A stretch of 64,000 nt of DNA from Papilionanthe hookeriana x Papilionanthe teres (lineage: Eukaryota; Streptophyta; Magnoliopsida; Asparagales; Orchidaceae). This document shows, piece by piece, positions 22,153 to 35,212 of the stretch; the first letter of the stretch is position 1; each line of letters begins with the position of its first letter. The stretch covers positions 67,202,121 to 67,266,120 of the forward strand of contig CM040421.1 in assembly GCA_022702705.1 (NCBI GenBank), given 5' to 3'. Below the pieces are notes generated by a model. The model ran no database searches and was not told where the DNA came from. It saw only the letters and a list, made by a program, of their open reading frames with translations. The position numbers and the translations under genes are program-made.

Positions 22153-25100
22153 ATGAGGATGAATTTTCACACTTTATTTTGGAATATTAGAGGCATTGCC
22201 AAATGGGATGCCTCTAATAGACTTAAGAATTTAATTTGTCTTTATCATCTTTCTTTTTTTGGGATTCTAGAACCTTTAGTTAATTCATGCAATAATATTA
22301 AATATGTTAGGAGAATTGATAATTTTAATTTTGTAGCTAATAGTAATAACAAAATTTAGTTTCTTTGGAAGGACTTTATTAAAGTGGATGTGATTATTAA
22401 TAACAACCAATTGTTACATGTTTTTATTAGTTATCAAGATGTTTTATTTCATTTCTCTCTTATTTATGCTGGATGCACTAAGCATGATAGGCTGGAATTA
22501 TGGAATTTGCTTAATTCTATTGGTCCTTTGAATGTTCCCTGGCTTGTAGGAGGAGATTTCAATGTTATTTCTGTTGTTAATGAAAAGAGAGGTGGCCTCT
22601 CACCTAATCTTAACTTAATTTCTAATTTTAATAATGTTATTTTGGATGCTGAGCTTTTTGATTTAGAATATTCTGGCACTATTTTCACCTGGCATCGTGG
22701 TAATGTTTTTGAAAGATTAGATAGGTTTTTAGTTAACTCATTATGATGTAATAAGTTTGATAATTTTGAGATTCATCGCCTTGTTTTTAATGCTTCTGAC
22801 GATACTCCTGTTTTATTAAAGGTTTCTAATAATTTTAGTAAAAGATCCTATCATTTCTGTTTTCTTAATATATGGACTCGGCATCCTAATTTTCTGCAAT
22901 GTGTTAAAGACAATTGGTTGATTAGTAAGCTTGTTTTTAAACCTGTTACTTCTGGTCAAAAGCTATGATGCTTCAGAAGCAACTTACTAAGACCCTTAGA
23001 ACTTGGAATTGGTCTGTTTTGGGTCATCTTAATAGAATTGTTGCTGAAACTGAGAATAGAGTTAAAGATATGGAGGTTCATTACACTCAGAATCTTATTA
23101 GTATTGATCTTTTTATTCAAGCTCAAAAAGATCTTACTAATTCTATTAGTAAGGAGGAAAGTTTTTATGCTAAAAAAGCTGCTAAAACAGTTTTTCTGGA
23201 TGGGGATAGAAATTTTGTCTTCTTTCATGCTTCTATTAAAAGAAGAAAGAAGATGAATTTGATATCCATTATTAGAGATAAAAATGGTAATATTTTGATT
23301 AATGAGAATAGTATTATTAATGATGGGATTAATTATTTTACTTCTTTATTCTCTAATGATAATTGTACTCTTGATCAGATTAATTCTGATATTTTTTCTC
23401 ATTCTACTAATCTGCAACTTCTTAATCTTACATGCATTCCTTTTTTTGCTGAGATTAAATCTGTTCTTGATAGTATGGAGGAGGGCATGGTTGATGGGCC
23501 TGATGGTTTTAATGTTGAGTTTTATTAAACTTGTTGGGATATTATTAATCCTGAAATTGTGGAAACTATTCAGGATTTTTTTCGTGACACTGACCTGTTT
23601 TAAGTGTTCTAATATTATTTTAATTCTTAAAGATCATGGTGCTAATACTTGGGATTCTTTCAAACGCATTAACATTAATACTGTGGTCTCTAAGATTATT
23701 TCTAAAATTATGGTTAATAGGATTCAACCTATTTTAAGCAAGGTCATTTCTTCTAATCAAACTGCTTTATTTAAAGGGAGATATATTGGGGACAATGCCC
23801 ATACTGTTCAGGAGCTTTTGTTAGATCTGGACAAAAGTAAAAGAGATGGTAATATTATTTTCAAAATGGATATTAAAAAAACCTTTGATTCCATTAGGTG
23901 GGAGTTTATAATGGATGTTTTGAAGGGTCATGGTTTTAATAATGATTTCTGAAAACTTATTTACAGAATTCTTAATAATAATTATTACTCTTTGGTTATT
24001 AATGGTAATTCCCATGGGCATTTTATGGCTACCAAAGGTATTAAGTAAGGAGATCATCTTTCTACTTATCTCTTTATATTTGTCTTTGATTATTTTTCTA
24101 GAAATCTGAATAAGTTTTATGCTGATAATCCTGCTTTAAATTATATTCATAAAGGTGGTTTGAGTATATCTCATTTATGTTATGCTGATGATCTCATTTT
24201 TTTTACTAATTTGAATAGAAAGTCTATCAAGAAAATCTGGCAGCTCATTATGCATTTTCAAAAAGTTTCTGGTTTATGTTTTAACACTTCTAAATGTTTT
24301 TTCTATGCCTCTAAATTTGTATCCAATGCTAAAATTTATTGGATTACTGAGTATACTCATTATCAGAAGGCTATTTTACATATTAAGTATCTTGATTTTA
24401 TTCTTGATAAGAAAGCTAAAAGAACTGGTCTTTTTGTTGACTTGATGGACAAGATTAGAGGGAAGTTTCACTCTTGGGAGAATAAATTTATTTCTTTTGG
24501 TGGGCGTATTACACTTCTTAAGAGTATTCTTACTTCTTTACCCCTGTATATTATACACGTTATGAATATGCCTATTACTATTATTAAGAAGTTGGAAATT
24601 TTGTTTAACAGTTTTTTGTGGGATAGTTGTGGCAAAAAGAGCTTACATAGGAAAAGTTGGAAGAAAGTTTGTAAACCCATCACCGGTGGTGATTTAGGCT
24701 TCCGTAAACTTTCTGATTCTATAAAGTTTAATTTTATGAAGTTATGGTTTCATTTTAGACAGAATAATTCTATTTGGGCTTCTCTTCTTAATAATAAGTA
24801 CTGTGGTAATATACATCCTTTGGCTATTACTCCTAAATTTGATTCTTATGTTTGGAAAGAAATGCTGAAAGTTTCTAATCAAGTTGAAAATTTAATTTGT
24901 TGGGACATTGGCCAAGACAATGTCTCATTTTGGTATGATGATTGGACCATGAAATGGTCACTCTTGCTAAATTCTATGGAGGGCCTCATGATATTAATAT
25001 TATGGTAAGGGATTTATAGGATCATTCCTCCTGGAATTTATCCCAGCTGAGCTGTATGGTTCATTATAAAGATGCTTTATTTACTTCTAATGTTCCCTTT

Positions 25101-26095
25101 AATGCTGATAAAGATGATATTCCTAAAATTAAAGGTAAGATACGAGAATCTGTTAATAAAACTTTTGCTTCTTTAGAGATGTTTCCCCCGGGTTTTGATC
25201 TTTTTTGAATTTGGAATAAATGGTTTAAACATTTTATTTATTTCTTTAGCTGGAGACTTTTTCACAATTGCATTCCTATGAATGATATTCTTAAACTTAA
25301 AGGTCTAAGACTAGTCTCTAGATGCTATTTATGTAGGAATAGTGAAGAATCTATTCTGCATATTTTCAGTAATTACAGGTTTACTTATGATATTTGGAAT
25401 AGTAGTATTTTTGCTTTATGTGATTGAATCGACTCGTTTCATGGTTATAATTTTGTGCTGGATATCTTTAGAGATTGGAACATTAAAGGGCACCCTTTTT
25501 AAATGTTATTCCCTCTATTGTTGTTTGGTTTATTTGGTTATCCCGTAATAATGGAAATTTTAATGGTATTTATGTTAATACTAAACACGTCATTTGCCAA
25601 ATTTATTCTTATATTTACAAATGTTTATATGTTAATGATATTAAGCATATTAACTATAGTTACATATGTTCTATTGCTATTAATTTTAATATTAAGCTTC
25701 AGTTTTCGAATAGATGCTTAAATAGGGTTGTTTGGTCTAAACTGTCTGCTCCTTTTATTAAAATCAATTTTGATGGTTCTTGGAAATCTTCGATTGTTGG
25801 GATTTGCGGTATTTGCAGAGATTGGAATGGTATTGTGCTTTATTAGTTTGCTGCTTCACTTGTGGCTTTGTCTCCTTTAGTAGCTGAGGCGGAAGCTATA
25901 ATTTTTGCATTTCTTATTGCAAAAAAAATGAGTTGGTTTAACATTATTATGGAAATTGACTCCTTATGTCTTTTGAATATTTGTAAATTTAATCTTAGTT
26001 GCCACTAGAATATATTATTGCAGGTTAAAAAGATTAATTTGCTTGCTTCTGGACTTAATCTTATTTGGAGTCATACTAAGAGAGAAGCAACCTAG
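22153..26095 (+). pseudogene. L1 ORF2: endonuclease, reverse transcriptase, RNase H (broken)
   Basis: Begins with FWNIRGIAKWDASNRLKNLI and FGILEP (APE endonuclease), then VGGDFNVI and TWHRGNVFERLDRFL. The RT part runs from about 23500: DGFNVEFY, FKMDIKKTFDSIRWEF with catalytic Asp, then YADD at about 24180-24195. A cysteine/histidine region (CYLCRNSEESILHIF, about 25327) follows, then RNase H (INFDGSW at about 25768, EAEAIIF at 25887, EIDS). Breaks: stops at 22357 and 22744, frame changes near 22950 and 23530-23640, stops at 23950 and 24046, and decay after 25008. Several stops look like TGG-to-TGA or CAA-to-TAA changes, as expected of methylated DNA decay. Confidence 0.85.
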
Positions 26096-26385
26096 TAGCA
26101 GATTGAATCGCTAAGCTTGGAACGCAATTAAGGAATCCTGTCGTGTCGAATTTATTACCTGATTTCTTATATTTTTTAGTTTCTTTAGATTGTTAATTGT
26201 GTTTTGTCTTGTGTTAGTTTGTCGTGTTGAGTTGTAGTTTTTTCTTTTTTTGGAAAAAGGATCCTATTTTTATTTTCTTTTTGGGTTTTGTATGGTGGGT
26301 GTGTTTAGGAACATTTTTCTCGATTGTGTAATTTTTATTTTGGAGCAATAAAATTAGAGCAATATGTGTCTTTTATTAAAAAAAA

Positions 26386-26400
26386 ATATAGAGACGGGTC
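26386..26400 (+). repeat. Target-site duplication, right copy (L1)
   Basis: ATATAGAGACGGGTC, identical to 20524-20538. Confidence 0.92.
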
Positions 26401-26850
26401 CGCCACACTCATGACGAATACGAATTTAAGTAAATGAGCGGTGAAAGTAGCATTCTACTGTCTTGAAGCTTGTTTCAGTCCATAGATAAATTTTTGTAGA
26501 AGACAAACATGAGAGAGGCAGACAGATTCATGATAGCTCGGTGGTTGATGCACAAATATAGTTTCTTCAAGTCGACCATGTAAGAAGGCGTTGGAGACAT
26601 CCATCTGAAAAACATGCCATTTATGGATAAGTGTAATGATAAGGAGAAGCCGAATGTTATGAGTTTTTTTGACGGGACCAAATTGAGACCAAACTCCTGC
26701 TGATATCCCAAAGCGACTAAGCGAGCTTTGTAGCAAGCCACTAAACCATCAAGATTACGTTTAATTTTATATGTCCACTTACTGCCCAGGTCCGCTTGAC
26801 CGATAGGAGGAACAAGCTTCCATGTTTGTTGTTTTTGTAAAGCATAATAT
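26401..26850 (-). pseudogene. Copia reverse transcriptase, N-terminal part
   Basis: Minus-strand text KARLVALGYQQEFGLN, then a frame change to FQMDVSNAFLHGRLEETIFVHQPP with the first RT Asp, then KFIYGLKQASRQ. These are the canonical opening motifs of copia RT. The frame runs up to the L1 junction and continues past it at 20538. Confidence 0.88.
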
Positions 26851-28240
26851 TAATCATCCATAGCTTGCTTCCAATGAGCGTGTGTCACAACTTGCTTGAA
26901 AGTGCTTGGTTCAAACTGAAAAGAGATGTTATCATGCAAGAGGTCAAAGATCACCTTCTTAGGTAGTGTACCGGCCTGGGAGCGGTGACCATAGTGTGCC
27001 TTTGTGGGGGAGATGGAACAATTTCCTAAGGGGCTGAGGACATCATTACAATGAGGAGACGCAGGTGGGGGAGGGACGTCCGGTGGAGTAAGTGAGACAG
27101 AACCTGGTCGGGTGGGATAGCTAAAAGAGGAGTCAGAGGGCAAGATAAGACAGTTTTGTTGGATGATTGAGGTAGGTAAGAGAAGTAGAGGAGAGCGAAT
27201 TTGGGATGTGGAAGGTAGACGAGCTGATTGACAGGGAAATTTGTAAGGGTAGATAGACTCGTTAAAGATTACGTGTCTGGCGATAATCATATTACCTGTT
27301 GTCAGATCAAAACACTTATAACCTTTGATATTAGATGGATAGCGAAGAAAAGCACACGATATTGATCGTGGTTGAAGTTTGTGTCTGTGGTAGGTGGAAG
27401 CCATGAAAAGCATTGGCATCCAAAGGATTTGAGATGTGAGTAATGAGGGGTTGTATCATAGAGTATTAAGGGGGAGGCATTGCTCGTGACTTTGGATGGT
27501 AGGTGATTAAAGTAGATGGCAACATAAACTACGTCGGGCCAAAGCGAGGAATGAACATTTGAATCTGTCACTAGAGCCTAAGTGGTCTCCAATAAGTGAT
27601 GATGCTTCCGTTCGCAATTCCATTTTATTATGGTGTGTAAGGATAGTTGAATTGTTGAATAATACCATGTTTGTTGAGGAAGTTCTTGAAATTGTGACTA
27701 GTATATTCACCACCATTATATGTACGAAGAACTTTGATCTTGTGGTCGACCTGAAGTTCTACTTCTTGTTTGAACTTGATAAAGTGTTGAAGTACCTCAT
27801 ATTTGGTAAACATAGGATAAATCCAACTAAACCGAAAAAATTCATTAACGAAAAGAACATAATATTTGTAATCATGAACTGAAGGGATAGGAGAAGGTCC
27901 CCAAATATCATTATGAATCAACGTTAATGGAGTACATTGCTTGCTAGTATAATTAGAAAAGGAAAGTCAATGACATTTAGCACTATTACATGAATTGCAT
28001 ATAGAGAATTTAAGAGAAATCCTCAAGTGTGGTTGTTGTTGAGAGATGAGTTGAAAGACTTGCTGATAAACAGGTCCAAGTCTGCAATGCCACTGTATGG
28101 AGGAAGGTACCACTGCAGATAAGCCATGATGATTATTGGGAATTTGATATAGGACATGAGTGCAAGGACCTTGAAGAAGAAGCTTCCGAGTCATACGGTC
28201 CTTGATTTGATGGCAATGAGCATCAAAAATAGCCATGCAG
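26851..28240 (-). pseudogene. Copia integrase
   Basis: Minus-strand pieces in order: the zinc-binding region at 28236-27967, with HCRLG and CNSCNSAKCH (part of HHCC); the catalytic core at 27921-27507, with NDIWGPSPIPSVHDYKYYVLF holding the first acidic residue and a second block containing RTYNGGEYTSHNF; then the C-terminal region at 27571-26850, with LKSFGCQCF, ISCAFLRYPSNIKGYKC and the linker to RT. Frames change at several points. Function in a live element: insertion of cDNA into the genome. Confidence 0.85.
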
Positions 28241-29509
28241 TAATTTTCAAGAGCTAACTGAAAGATGAGCAGATCATGGGTTGCTTGTATAGAGAGAGCT
28301 TACGAGTTGGGGTCGGTAATGCCGGAGCTAGGATGTTTAATCGAGACGGTATTGCCATTACTGACCATAACAATCTCATGTCCAAGGTACGGCTCGGGTT
28401 GGTCAAGTTGATTGTAGTCCGAGGTTAAATGCGAGCTTGTGCCAGTATCAATATATCAATCGGGCTGAGTGGAGGAAGTAATGTGGGCAGCATGAGAGTT
28501 GGATGTTGGTGAAGGGGATGAAGACTTAGGTTGGTAATGAATGTTCAGATGGTGCCAGCAGTGAGTTGCAATGTGTCCAGATTATTACATATCTAACATG
28601 ACACTTGACTGTAAAGTTTAGGTGTTGTTGGAGGATCTGAAGTTCTGCCAAATGGGGGATTGCTGCTACTATTTTTGCCTTTGCCCTTATAATATTTGCT
28701 CTTGGCTTTGGAGGCGTATAAGGCATGGTGAGGATCAAGATCGGTAGGAACAGCAGCATCCTCAGTGGAGAGATTGATCTCTTCACTGATTAGTAGAGCA
28801 TATAGTTCATCAAGATTGATGGAGGTGGATCTTGTACGGATTGAGATCTTAAACGAGGAAGAAGTTGCAGGAAGATATTTCAAAATGTAAAGAAACACAT
28901 CTTCAATGTCAGCATGTGAACTTGCCGCAGAGATGTTATCACATATGGCTTTAATCTGCAGGAGAAATTGAGATTGAGACATTGTTCATTGAGACGTGTA
29001 ATTCATTCCTTAGTTGTATGAGTCGAGAGCAATTCGCTTAAAGACTAGTTTCCAAAGCATTCCAGATTGTGTTGAAGGTCTCAAGATGCTGAAAATATGA
29101 CAAGATGGTGGAGAACAGCGCTGCAGCCAAGTTTTGATCGATGAGCTGCCAGGTGGTGTAAACGGGATTGCGAGAGGATATGCCCAAAGAATTAAGAATC
29201 ATAGGCAGAGGGGAGGGAATGGTGCCATCAAGAAGGCCCAAGAATCCAATAGCTTTGGTCATCTTCATAATTTGAGTGCGCTAAATTTGATAATTATCTG
29301 CAGAGAGGGTGTTGGTCACGATGGATTTAAGCTTGCCATGAGAAATTTGAGGGGAGGGAGAGATGGGGCTTTCTGAAATTCTAAGATTCACAAGTCTGTC
29401 AAGATGTTAGAAGTGGATGGAACCTTCAATGATGGACGAACAACAGGGAAAATGCTCGAGATTTCCATGATAGACGATCAACAGGGAAAACGCTCGAGAT
29501 AAGAGACAG
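28241..29509 (-). pseudogene. Copia gag and protease
   Basis: Gag starts near the MULE edge. MKMTKAIGFLGLLDGTIPSP and WQLIDQNLAAALFSTI (29268-29038) belong to the copia Gag (UBN2-like) fold, followed by FLLQIKAICDNISAASSHAD (28982 on). A damaged zinc knuckle lies near 28600-28560. The protease is marked by YIDTGTSSHL at about 28455-28425 with the catalytic DTG. Several frame changes separate these pieces. Confidence 0.82.
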
Positions 29510-29519
29510 CAGAAGACGG
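29510..29519 (+). repeat. Target-site duplication, left copy (MULE)
   Basis: CAGAAGACGG, identical to 41794-41803. Ten bases is within the usual 8-11 bp of Mutator-like elements. Confidence 0.88.
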
Positions 29520-29632
29520 GAAAAAAATTGGGTACGTAAACCGTATGCATCAATGCATACGGTAGCCAATCGAAACATGCCACATCGGACAATGGGTCCT
29601 GCCTCATTAAAAAGCAAGTTATTTAACGCGCG
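29520..29632 (+). repeat. MULE left terminal inverted repeat
   Basis: Matches the complement of 41680-41793 over about 113 bases with scattered mismatches. It contains an internal palindrome at 29540-29563 (arms ACCGTATGCAT and ATGCATACGGT, separated by CA). Confidence 0.92.
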
Positions 29633-30278
29633 TAGCTGAAAGACCGGCCGATATTATAGCACTAAATATAATCGTTTTGTAATCATTTTATACTTTCTTA
29701 AATTGTTTAAGCGCTTGTAACCCGTTTATCTGCTTTTTATAACCAAAATGTAACCCGCTGTAACATAAATGTAACGAATATTAAACGTTTAAATAGAGAC
29801 CGCAAGAGTCCGATATTATACTCTGAATGTAACTCGTTTATAGCTCATTTTGTATCTTTTATTTCTCCGTACTCCTTTTGTACCCAAATTTATGTAAATT
29901 TTATAACCTAGTGTAAATATTATTTAGTTAGGTTAAAATGGAAAGGCACGGTAATTTTTTTAAAAAGAATCGCGCCGCGCCCGTATCGCTCCTTCGTCGG
30001 CTCTAGGTTTTTTCGTCTCTCTCCTTCTTCGGTACCGGCACTAGGTTAGTTTCTCGGCACCGGTACTAAGGTTCTTTTCGGCTCACCCCTTCTTGGGCAC
30101 CGACACTGCGGTTGGTAGTGTTTCGGCTCGCTCGTTCTCCTTCGGCCAGCACTAGGGATTCAAGTTTTTCGGCTCTCTTCGGCACAGGCACTAGGGTTGC
30201 TAGTGTTGCGGCTATCTCCTTCTTCGGCACGTTGCTAGTGTTTCGACTATCAAATTCGGCACTAGGGTTTCGGTTAAC
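29633..30278 (+). promoter_or_regulatory. MULE left subterminal region and leader of the protease gene
   Basis: 29633-29900 is AT-rich, with several GTAAC(C/T)-type words (TGTAACCCGC, TGTAACATAAATGTAAC) that also fill the right end. Such subterminal words are plausible transposase-binding sites. 29970-30278 is GC-rich, with a degenerate repeat of TTCGGCAC-x-GGCACTAGGGTT type five or more times. It directly precedes the ATG at 30279 and is probably the 5' leader. Promoter position is inferred only from this. Confidence 0.5.
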
Positions 30279-33200
30279 ATGGAAGAGAATATTCCGGAAG
30301 TGCAGGAAAAGCCGGCGTCGGAGTCGCAAGAGGCGAATAGTCCAAAAAGCCGTGAGCAAAAGAAAAAGCAGAAGAAAAAGCGGAAGAGTGCTCCTAAGAA
30401 ACCCAAAACTGAATTGAGGTAAAAGTTTTGTTTTTTTATGTCATTTGATTCATATTTTACGTTTAAGCGAATCGAAAGAAAAAGAAAATTAGTTGTGGCC
30501 CTAATTTTCTGTTTAATTCCATTTGAATCATATTCCTTGTAATATTTTGTGATTGTATACTGTTGCTTTATATTGTCTCATTAATCTTATGCATTTTTAT
30601 TTTCACTCTGATCCTGTGAAAGGTTACATCATTCCAGGATGTTCAATTATTTTTTCAGAGCTACTATTTTTTTATTTGGTTAATGTGTTAGTTGAAAGCC
30701 GGCAAAATGGATTATCATTTGTGGGCCTTTTGGTTTATTGTTGGGGGAGTGGAGGAGAAAAGTGTATAAAATTAATAGAAAAGTTGTGTAGTATTATGAA
30801 ATGCTTGATTTAGCCTTGTTTATCTTCATCAGTTGAGTTTTATGAATATGAATTTTTATGAAGTTCATGTGCCAAAATATTTGACTGTGGTGAGCTTGCA
30901 AAAGAATTTATATTTCAACATTGTGATTCAGTCATGGTTTCATTAAATTAGATATAGCATATCAATGCTTCGATCTATTTTGCTTGTTGTCCACTACGTT
31001 AAAGTTAGTGGTTTTCCTCTATGTGACTGCTCTTGAATGGCTCCTATGATTTGTGCTCGGTATTGATAATGCTAAGATCTAGAGTTATACCTTCACATTA
31101 AGATAATGCATCATAATCCTATTTTAATTGGATAATTGCTTTAACGAAATACAAATTGAGTTTTTGATGCAAGACATCATAGGGTTTAGTGAACACATGG
31201 TTAAGTGAACACTAATTTAATAATTGTTCGGCTCAACAAATTGAACATGATATTGAACAGGTAAATCATTGTTTAGTTGTTGCAGTTTTTGCAATCTAAT
31301 CCATGAATTATCGCATACATTTTCTTCAAACCATTTTATAAGATATCTCTTGATTCTCACATTAACAATGAATATGATTTTATCATCCACGGTGATTTTA
31401 AAAACAAAATACATAAACTGTTTGGCAAAGTATTGGATTTGAATTCACATAGAGATTGAAGAGATAAGAAGCTATGATATTGGCAGTAAGTTCACGAAGT
31501 AAAATTACATTAGACTACGTTGAACGTTGTCTTTAGTATTAGCTTGAAAGTTACGATTTATAAATATTTATTCTAATTCGTTGCGTGAGTTAAAATGATT
31601 CGAACTTGTCTTGTGTTTAATTTTTTAAATATTCATGCGGGAAAACTAAGATTTCACATACCTCCTATTCACATTAGTAATGAAATTATAATTCTCATAA
31701 TCGAGTAGACAATATCCTACAATTATTATCCCGCATGCTATGCCTATCTTGTATAAGTGGTTGTGCGCATTCGGTAGATCCGGTTGAAAATGATGTTCAA
31801 TAAATGTCTACTTTTTAAGTATTGCGAAATAGACGTCATCTTTTTAATTATTTTGAAAGCAACTCTCGTGAGGAGTTTTATACTGGATGATTGTAATTAC
31901 ATTATTTCCATTACTGATATGCATTTTAACTCGTTGTTTGTTGCTTAATATAGGTTACATGGCTCAACATCAATGAATTGCGGATGTCCATCCGCCGATG
32001 TAGCGATACTCAAAACGTCGAAACTTTCGATAGACGAGGCGACATGGAACCAAATTGAATGAATGAACTTCGTTCACTTTTCGAGCTCCTGCGTACCTCA
32101 AAATCATACGATGACAATGCGATTAATCGAATGTTGGGATCTCGATCGGAGGGCATTCATCTTAGCGGGAAAAGAGTGAAATTTGATTCGGATGAAGTTG
32201 CATCATTAATTGGCATGCCGAAATAGGAACTTACGCACGATACGGGAAAATGCACCGCCGGTAACATGACTGCGAGAGAAATAAAGACGACGTTAGAGAA
32301 CATCTCGAAGGGAGTCTCCTCATCATCTTTTGCGATTGTTAATTAAATTTTTAATGTCGAATTTCTTTTTTCGTCGCACGATTTCGGAGTTTCAAAAAAA
32401 ATGTTGTCTATTTGTGATAAAGTAGAAACTTTTAGCTCGTATAATTGGTCGGATACGATATGCCGATTCTTGACGATGCGAACTTAATGAATGTGCGATG
32501 AAAATCGGGACGAACCGAGAGAATGGGATATGTTCTTGAGCTTTGTCTTCCTCCTAACGGTATGTTTCCGTACAATGCATAGTCGACAACGGCTTAAATA
32601 ATATGAACCCAAACTTATATTACTTTTTCTATTACATGCGACTTCTGGTTTTATGAGCATACTTGTCTGGTCCTCACAAGTAAGTCGATGTTAGGCCACG
32701 AATGTTGAGGTGGCAGGTTAAGCCGAATTTGAATAACGAAAAGATTCAATTAGTCTTCAACAATCTCAGACCCGTCGAGGTGATTTAATTATTTGCTTAA
32801 ACCACATAATGTCTTATTATGCTTACTTGACAATTTTTTTTCATGTAATAACATGCAGGTTCATGACCATTTCATTGAAATAAAGCAGAGTGAACGGTGG
32901 TTACTTGCTCATCCAAGCGAAGAAGAATCCATTCCTACGGTTCCTCTCCCACAAGAGGATACCCAGTCTCTACCACAGTCGCCAACCTCCGCTGATGTAG
33001 CTTCCATAGTGCCCTACCGGAGTGATTCTAAGAGACACATGTCGATACGTACGCGAAAAATAGCGATCATCTTGTCTTGGAAAAAATGCTTGATTCGCTC
33101 GAAGACCATCACAAGTCGTTTATGGAATGTCAATCCTTCGCCTTGACTCGTCTGACGAATTTGAAAAAGGAATTTGAAAAAGGATATGACTGATTTAAAA

Positions 33201-34470
33201 AGTGAAGTGATATTAAAAAAGAAATTAAAAAGCCAGGTGCAGAGACTTCAAGGAAATGGAGCAAGGAGTCTCCAATATACAGCTTAATTCAAAGAATCAA
33301 GGCACGTGAAGGATGAAGAAAGAGGGTTCCTGCTTCCCCGTTCACGGTTTTCGAACGAAAAAGGCAAAAAAGTCGGGCATTGCAGGCAGCCGAGGTACAA
33401 ATTTACATTATCATCATATTATCTGAATCTTCTCATAACCAACCTTTAAATTACAGGTTGAACAACCATCCAGTAAAGGCGATATTGAAGTTGTAGTTGA
33501 GAAGGACACATCAACCCGCATCTGTCAACATCAGACCTGAAGAAGAAACCTCACAGATGAACGAAGAAGAGCACGGAACTGCAGAGATAAATGCGTCATT
33601 GAATGTTGTCATTCCTGATGATAAATGCGTCATTGAAATGGTTATTTCAAATGCAGATCTGATCTAGTAATTTTTACGGAAAAGTTATCGTTGACTCGTG
33701 AATATCTTGATGAAATCCTGACGGACGGTTGGTTCGGAAATGAAGCTATCGACTGCTTCACGATGTTGTTGGAAAAAAACGATGCAACACCCTGAAGCGT
33801 ATAAAAAGTTCATATATGTTTCTCCATGCCACTGGGTAAAATTTTAAATTCATGTATTTGAGAGTTATACTAAGTACATCTGACATTACCATTACCTTAG
33901 ATATGACATCTTATTTGTGTATCAGATGTGGAGGATAGGAGATGTTAAATATCTTGTTGAACACATTACGAAGGAGACTGTGCAGAATGCGGATTTAATT
34001 CTAATGCCAGTTATTGATAATGAACATTGGACAGTGTTGGTTTGTTTATTAAAGGAGAAGAGGTGGAGATTTTATGACTTCTCAGTGATAGAATGCGTTT
34101 GGCGATCGCGGCGAATTTGTTAGTATTGTGACAAATTCAAAGTTCTTTATACTATAATTTTTTATTTACAACACTTAATGTTCTGTGTAATTCATTTTTA
34201 CATTTAAATGTGCAGATTAGACATTTTGTGAGTGATGTCGAAGACGCCTTCATAGAGAATTTGTGTGAATGGCTAATCGTAACAACTAAAGGCGTCCCAA
34301 AGCAAACAAATGGTATCGACTGTGGTGCGTTTGTTTGTAAATATATGGAAACAGTTGTTCAAAACAATAAGGTCGATTGGACAAGGCAATTGAAATGGCA
34401 AGAATCTATGCCATTATTCAGAGCAATTTTTGGGTATGAGATTTGCAGATATGTCCTGTCACTAGTTTAG
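30279..34470 (+). pseudogene. Ulp1-type (C48) cysteine protease gene carried by the MULE
   Basis: Exon 1 (30279-30418) encodes a start rich in Lys/Arg/Glu (KKKQKKKRK) and ends at a GT donor. A second exon probably starts after ATATAG at about 31953, where text like LLRTSKSYDDNAINRML and GKRVKFDSDEVASLIGMP is readable with stops. The protease domain is in two late exons: about 33925-34123 with NEHWTVLVCLLKEKRWRFYDF (catalytic His and Asp), and about 34215-34470 with KQTNGIDCGAFVCKYME (Gln and catalytic Cys). Ulp1 enzymes cleave SUMO from targets, and the role in MULEs is unknown. The catalytic residues survive, but upstream stops, for example near 32057 and 32224, suggest the gene is decayed or that exon limits are more complex. 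Confidence 0.7.
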
Positions 34471-35019
34471 GTTGGTTGAATTTATTGTCTTAAACATATT
34501 ACCATTTGATATTTAGAAAACAAGTCAAAATTAATGGAACAGAAGTTTATTATAAAAATTGTAATTGTATTTGTTATGATGCTAAAATTATCATTTGATA
34601 TTATTAGAAGTTAGGAGTGATATCTTGGGTGATAGGCTTAAGTATTTTTTATTTATCATATAGAAAGATTAAGATATTAATGTGGATGCAATTTCTAAAG
34701 TTATGAGTCGAATGGTTAAAATAGAGAAGCAAGTCGAGAGTTGTGTGATAAGAAGTCACAAAGGAATTTTAAATATATTGTTGCATTATTAAGTCATTAG
34801 TCGGTATTGTTAAGATTTCTTTATTTTGCTTGATAATTTCTTTCATGATAAGCACAAATATGGAATAAGTGATTTTTTAGAGTAAGTGCAAATTATTATA
34901 TTTATTTCTAAGGGAAATTTCATTTTAGAAGTTTGTTATAATGTTTATTGTTTTAGATAACTCCTCCTAAACACTCTTTAAATAATGCCAAGTAGCTCTT
35001 TGTTGGGATATTCATGATT

Positions 35020-35212
35020 TGGACCTAGCACACAATTCTTATGTATTTATATATCGCACGTCATAACCTTCATATTTACACAACACTTTGATGTTTTAAA
35101 CCTATGCATGAAATGGTGTATTTCATTTTGAAAAAGTCGTTTTACATGACATGAAAGTTTAGGTGCGAGATATGTAAATACATAAAAATTTTGTGCTTTA
35201 GATGTGAAACTC
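35020..35212. mobile_element. MITE copy inside the MULE
   Basis: The left arm (CACACAATTCTTATGTATTT) and right arm (GTTTAGGTGCGAGATATGTA, AATTTTGTGCT) match the family at 19149-19391. The outermost ends are degenerate. About 190 bp. Confidence 0.65.

Larger units (their letters stand above)
20539..26385 (+). mobile_element. L1-type LINE, 5.85 kb, inserted in copia RT
   Basis: Exact ends are given by a 15-bp target duplication. The 3' end has an A-rich tail (TTAAAAAAAAA) as expected of L1. The 5' leader is 281 bp, so the element appears full length. It encodes ORF1 with a zinc knuckle, and ORF2 with endonuclease, RT, a zf-RVT-like region and RNase H, the plant L1 layout. ORF2 contains several stops and frameshifts. 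ORF1 is intact over 368 codons. Confidence 0.9.
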
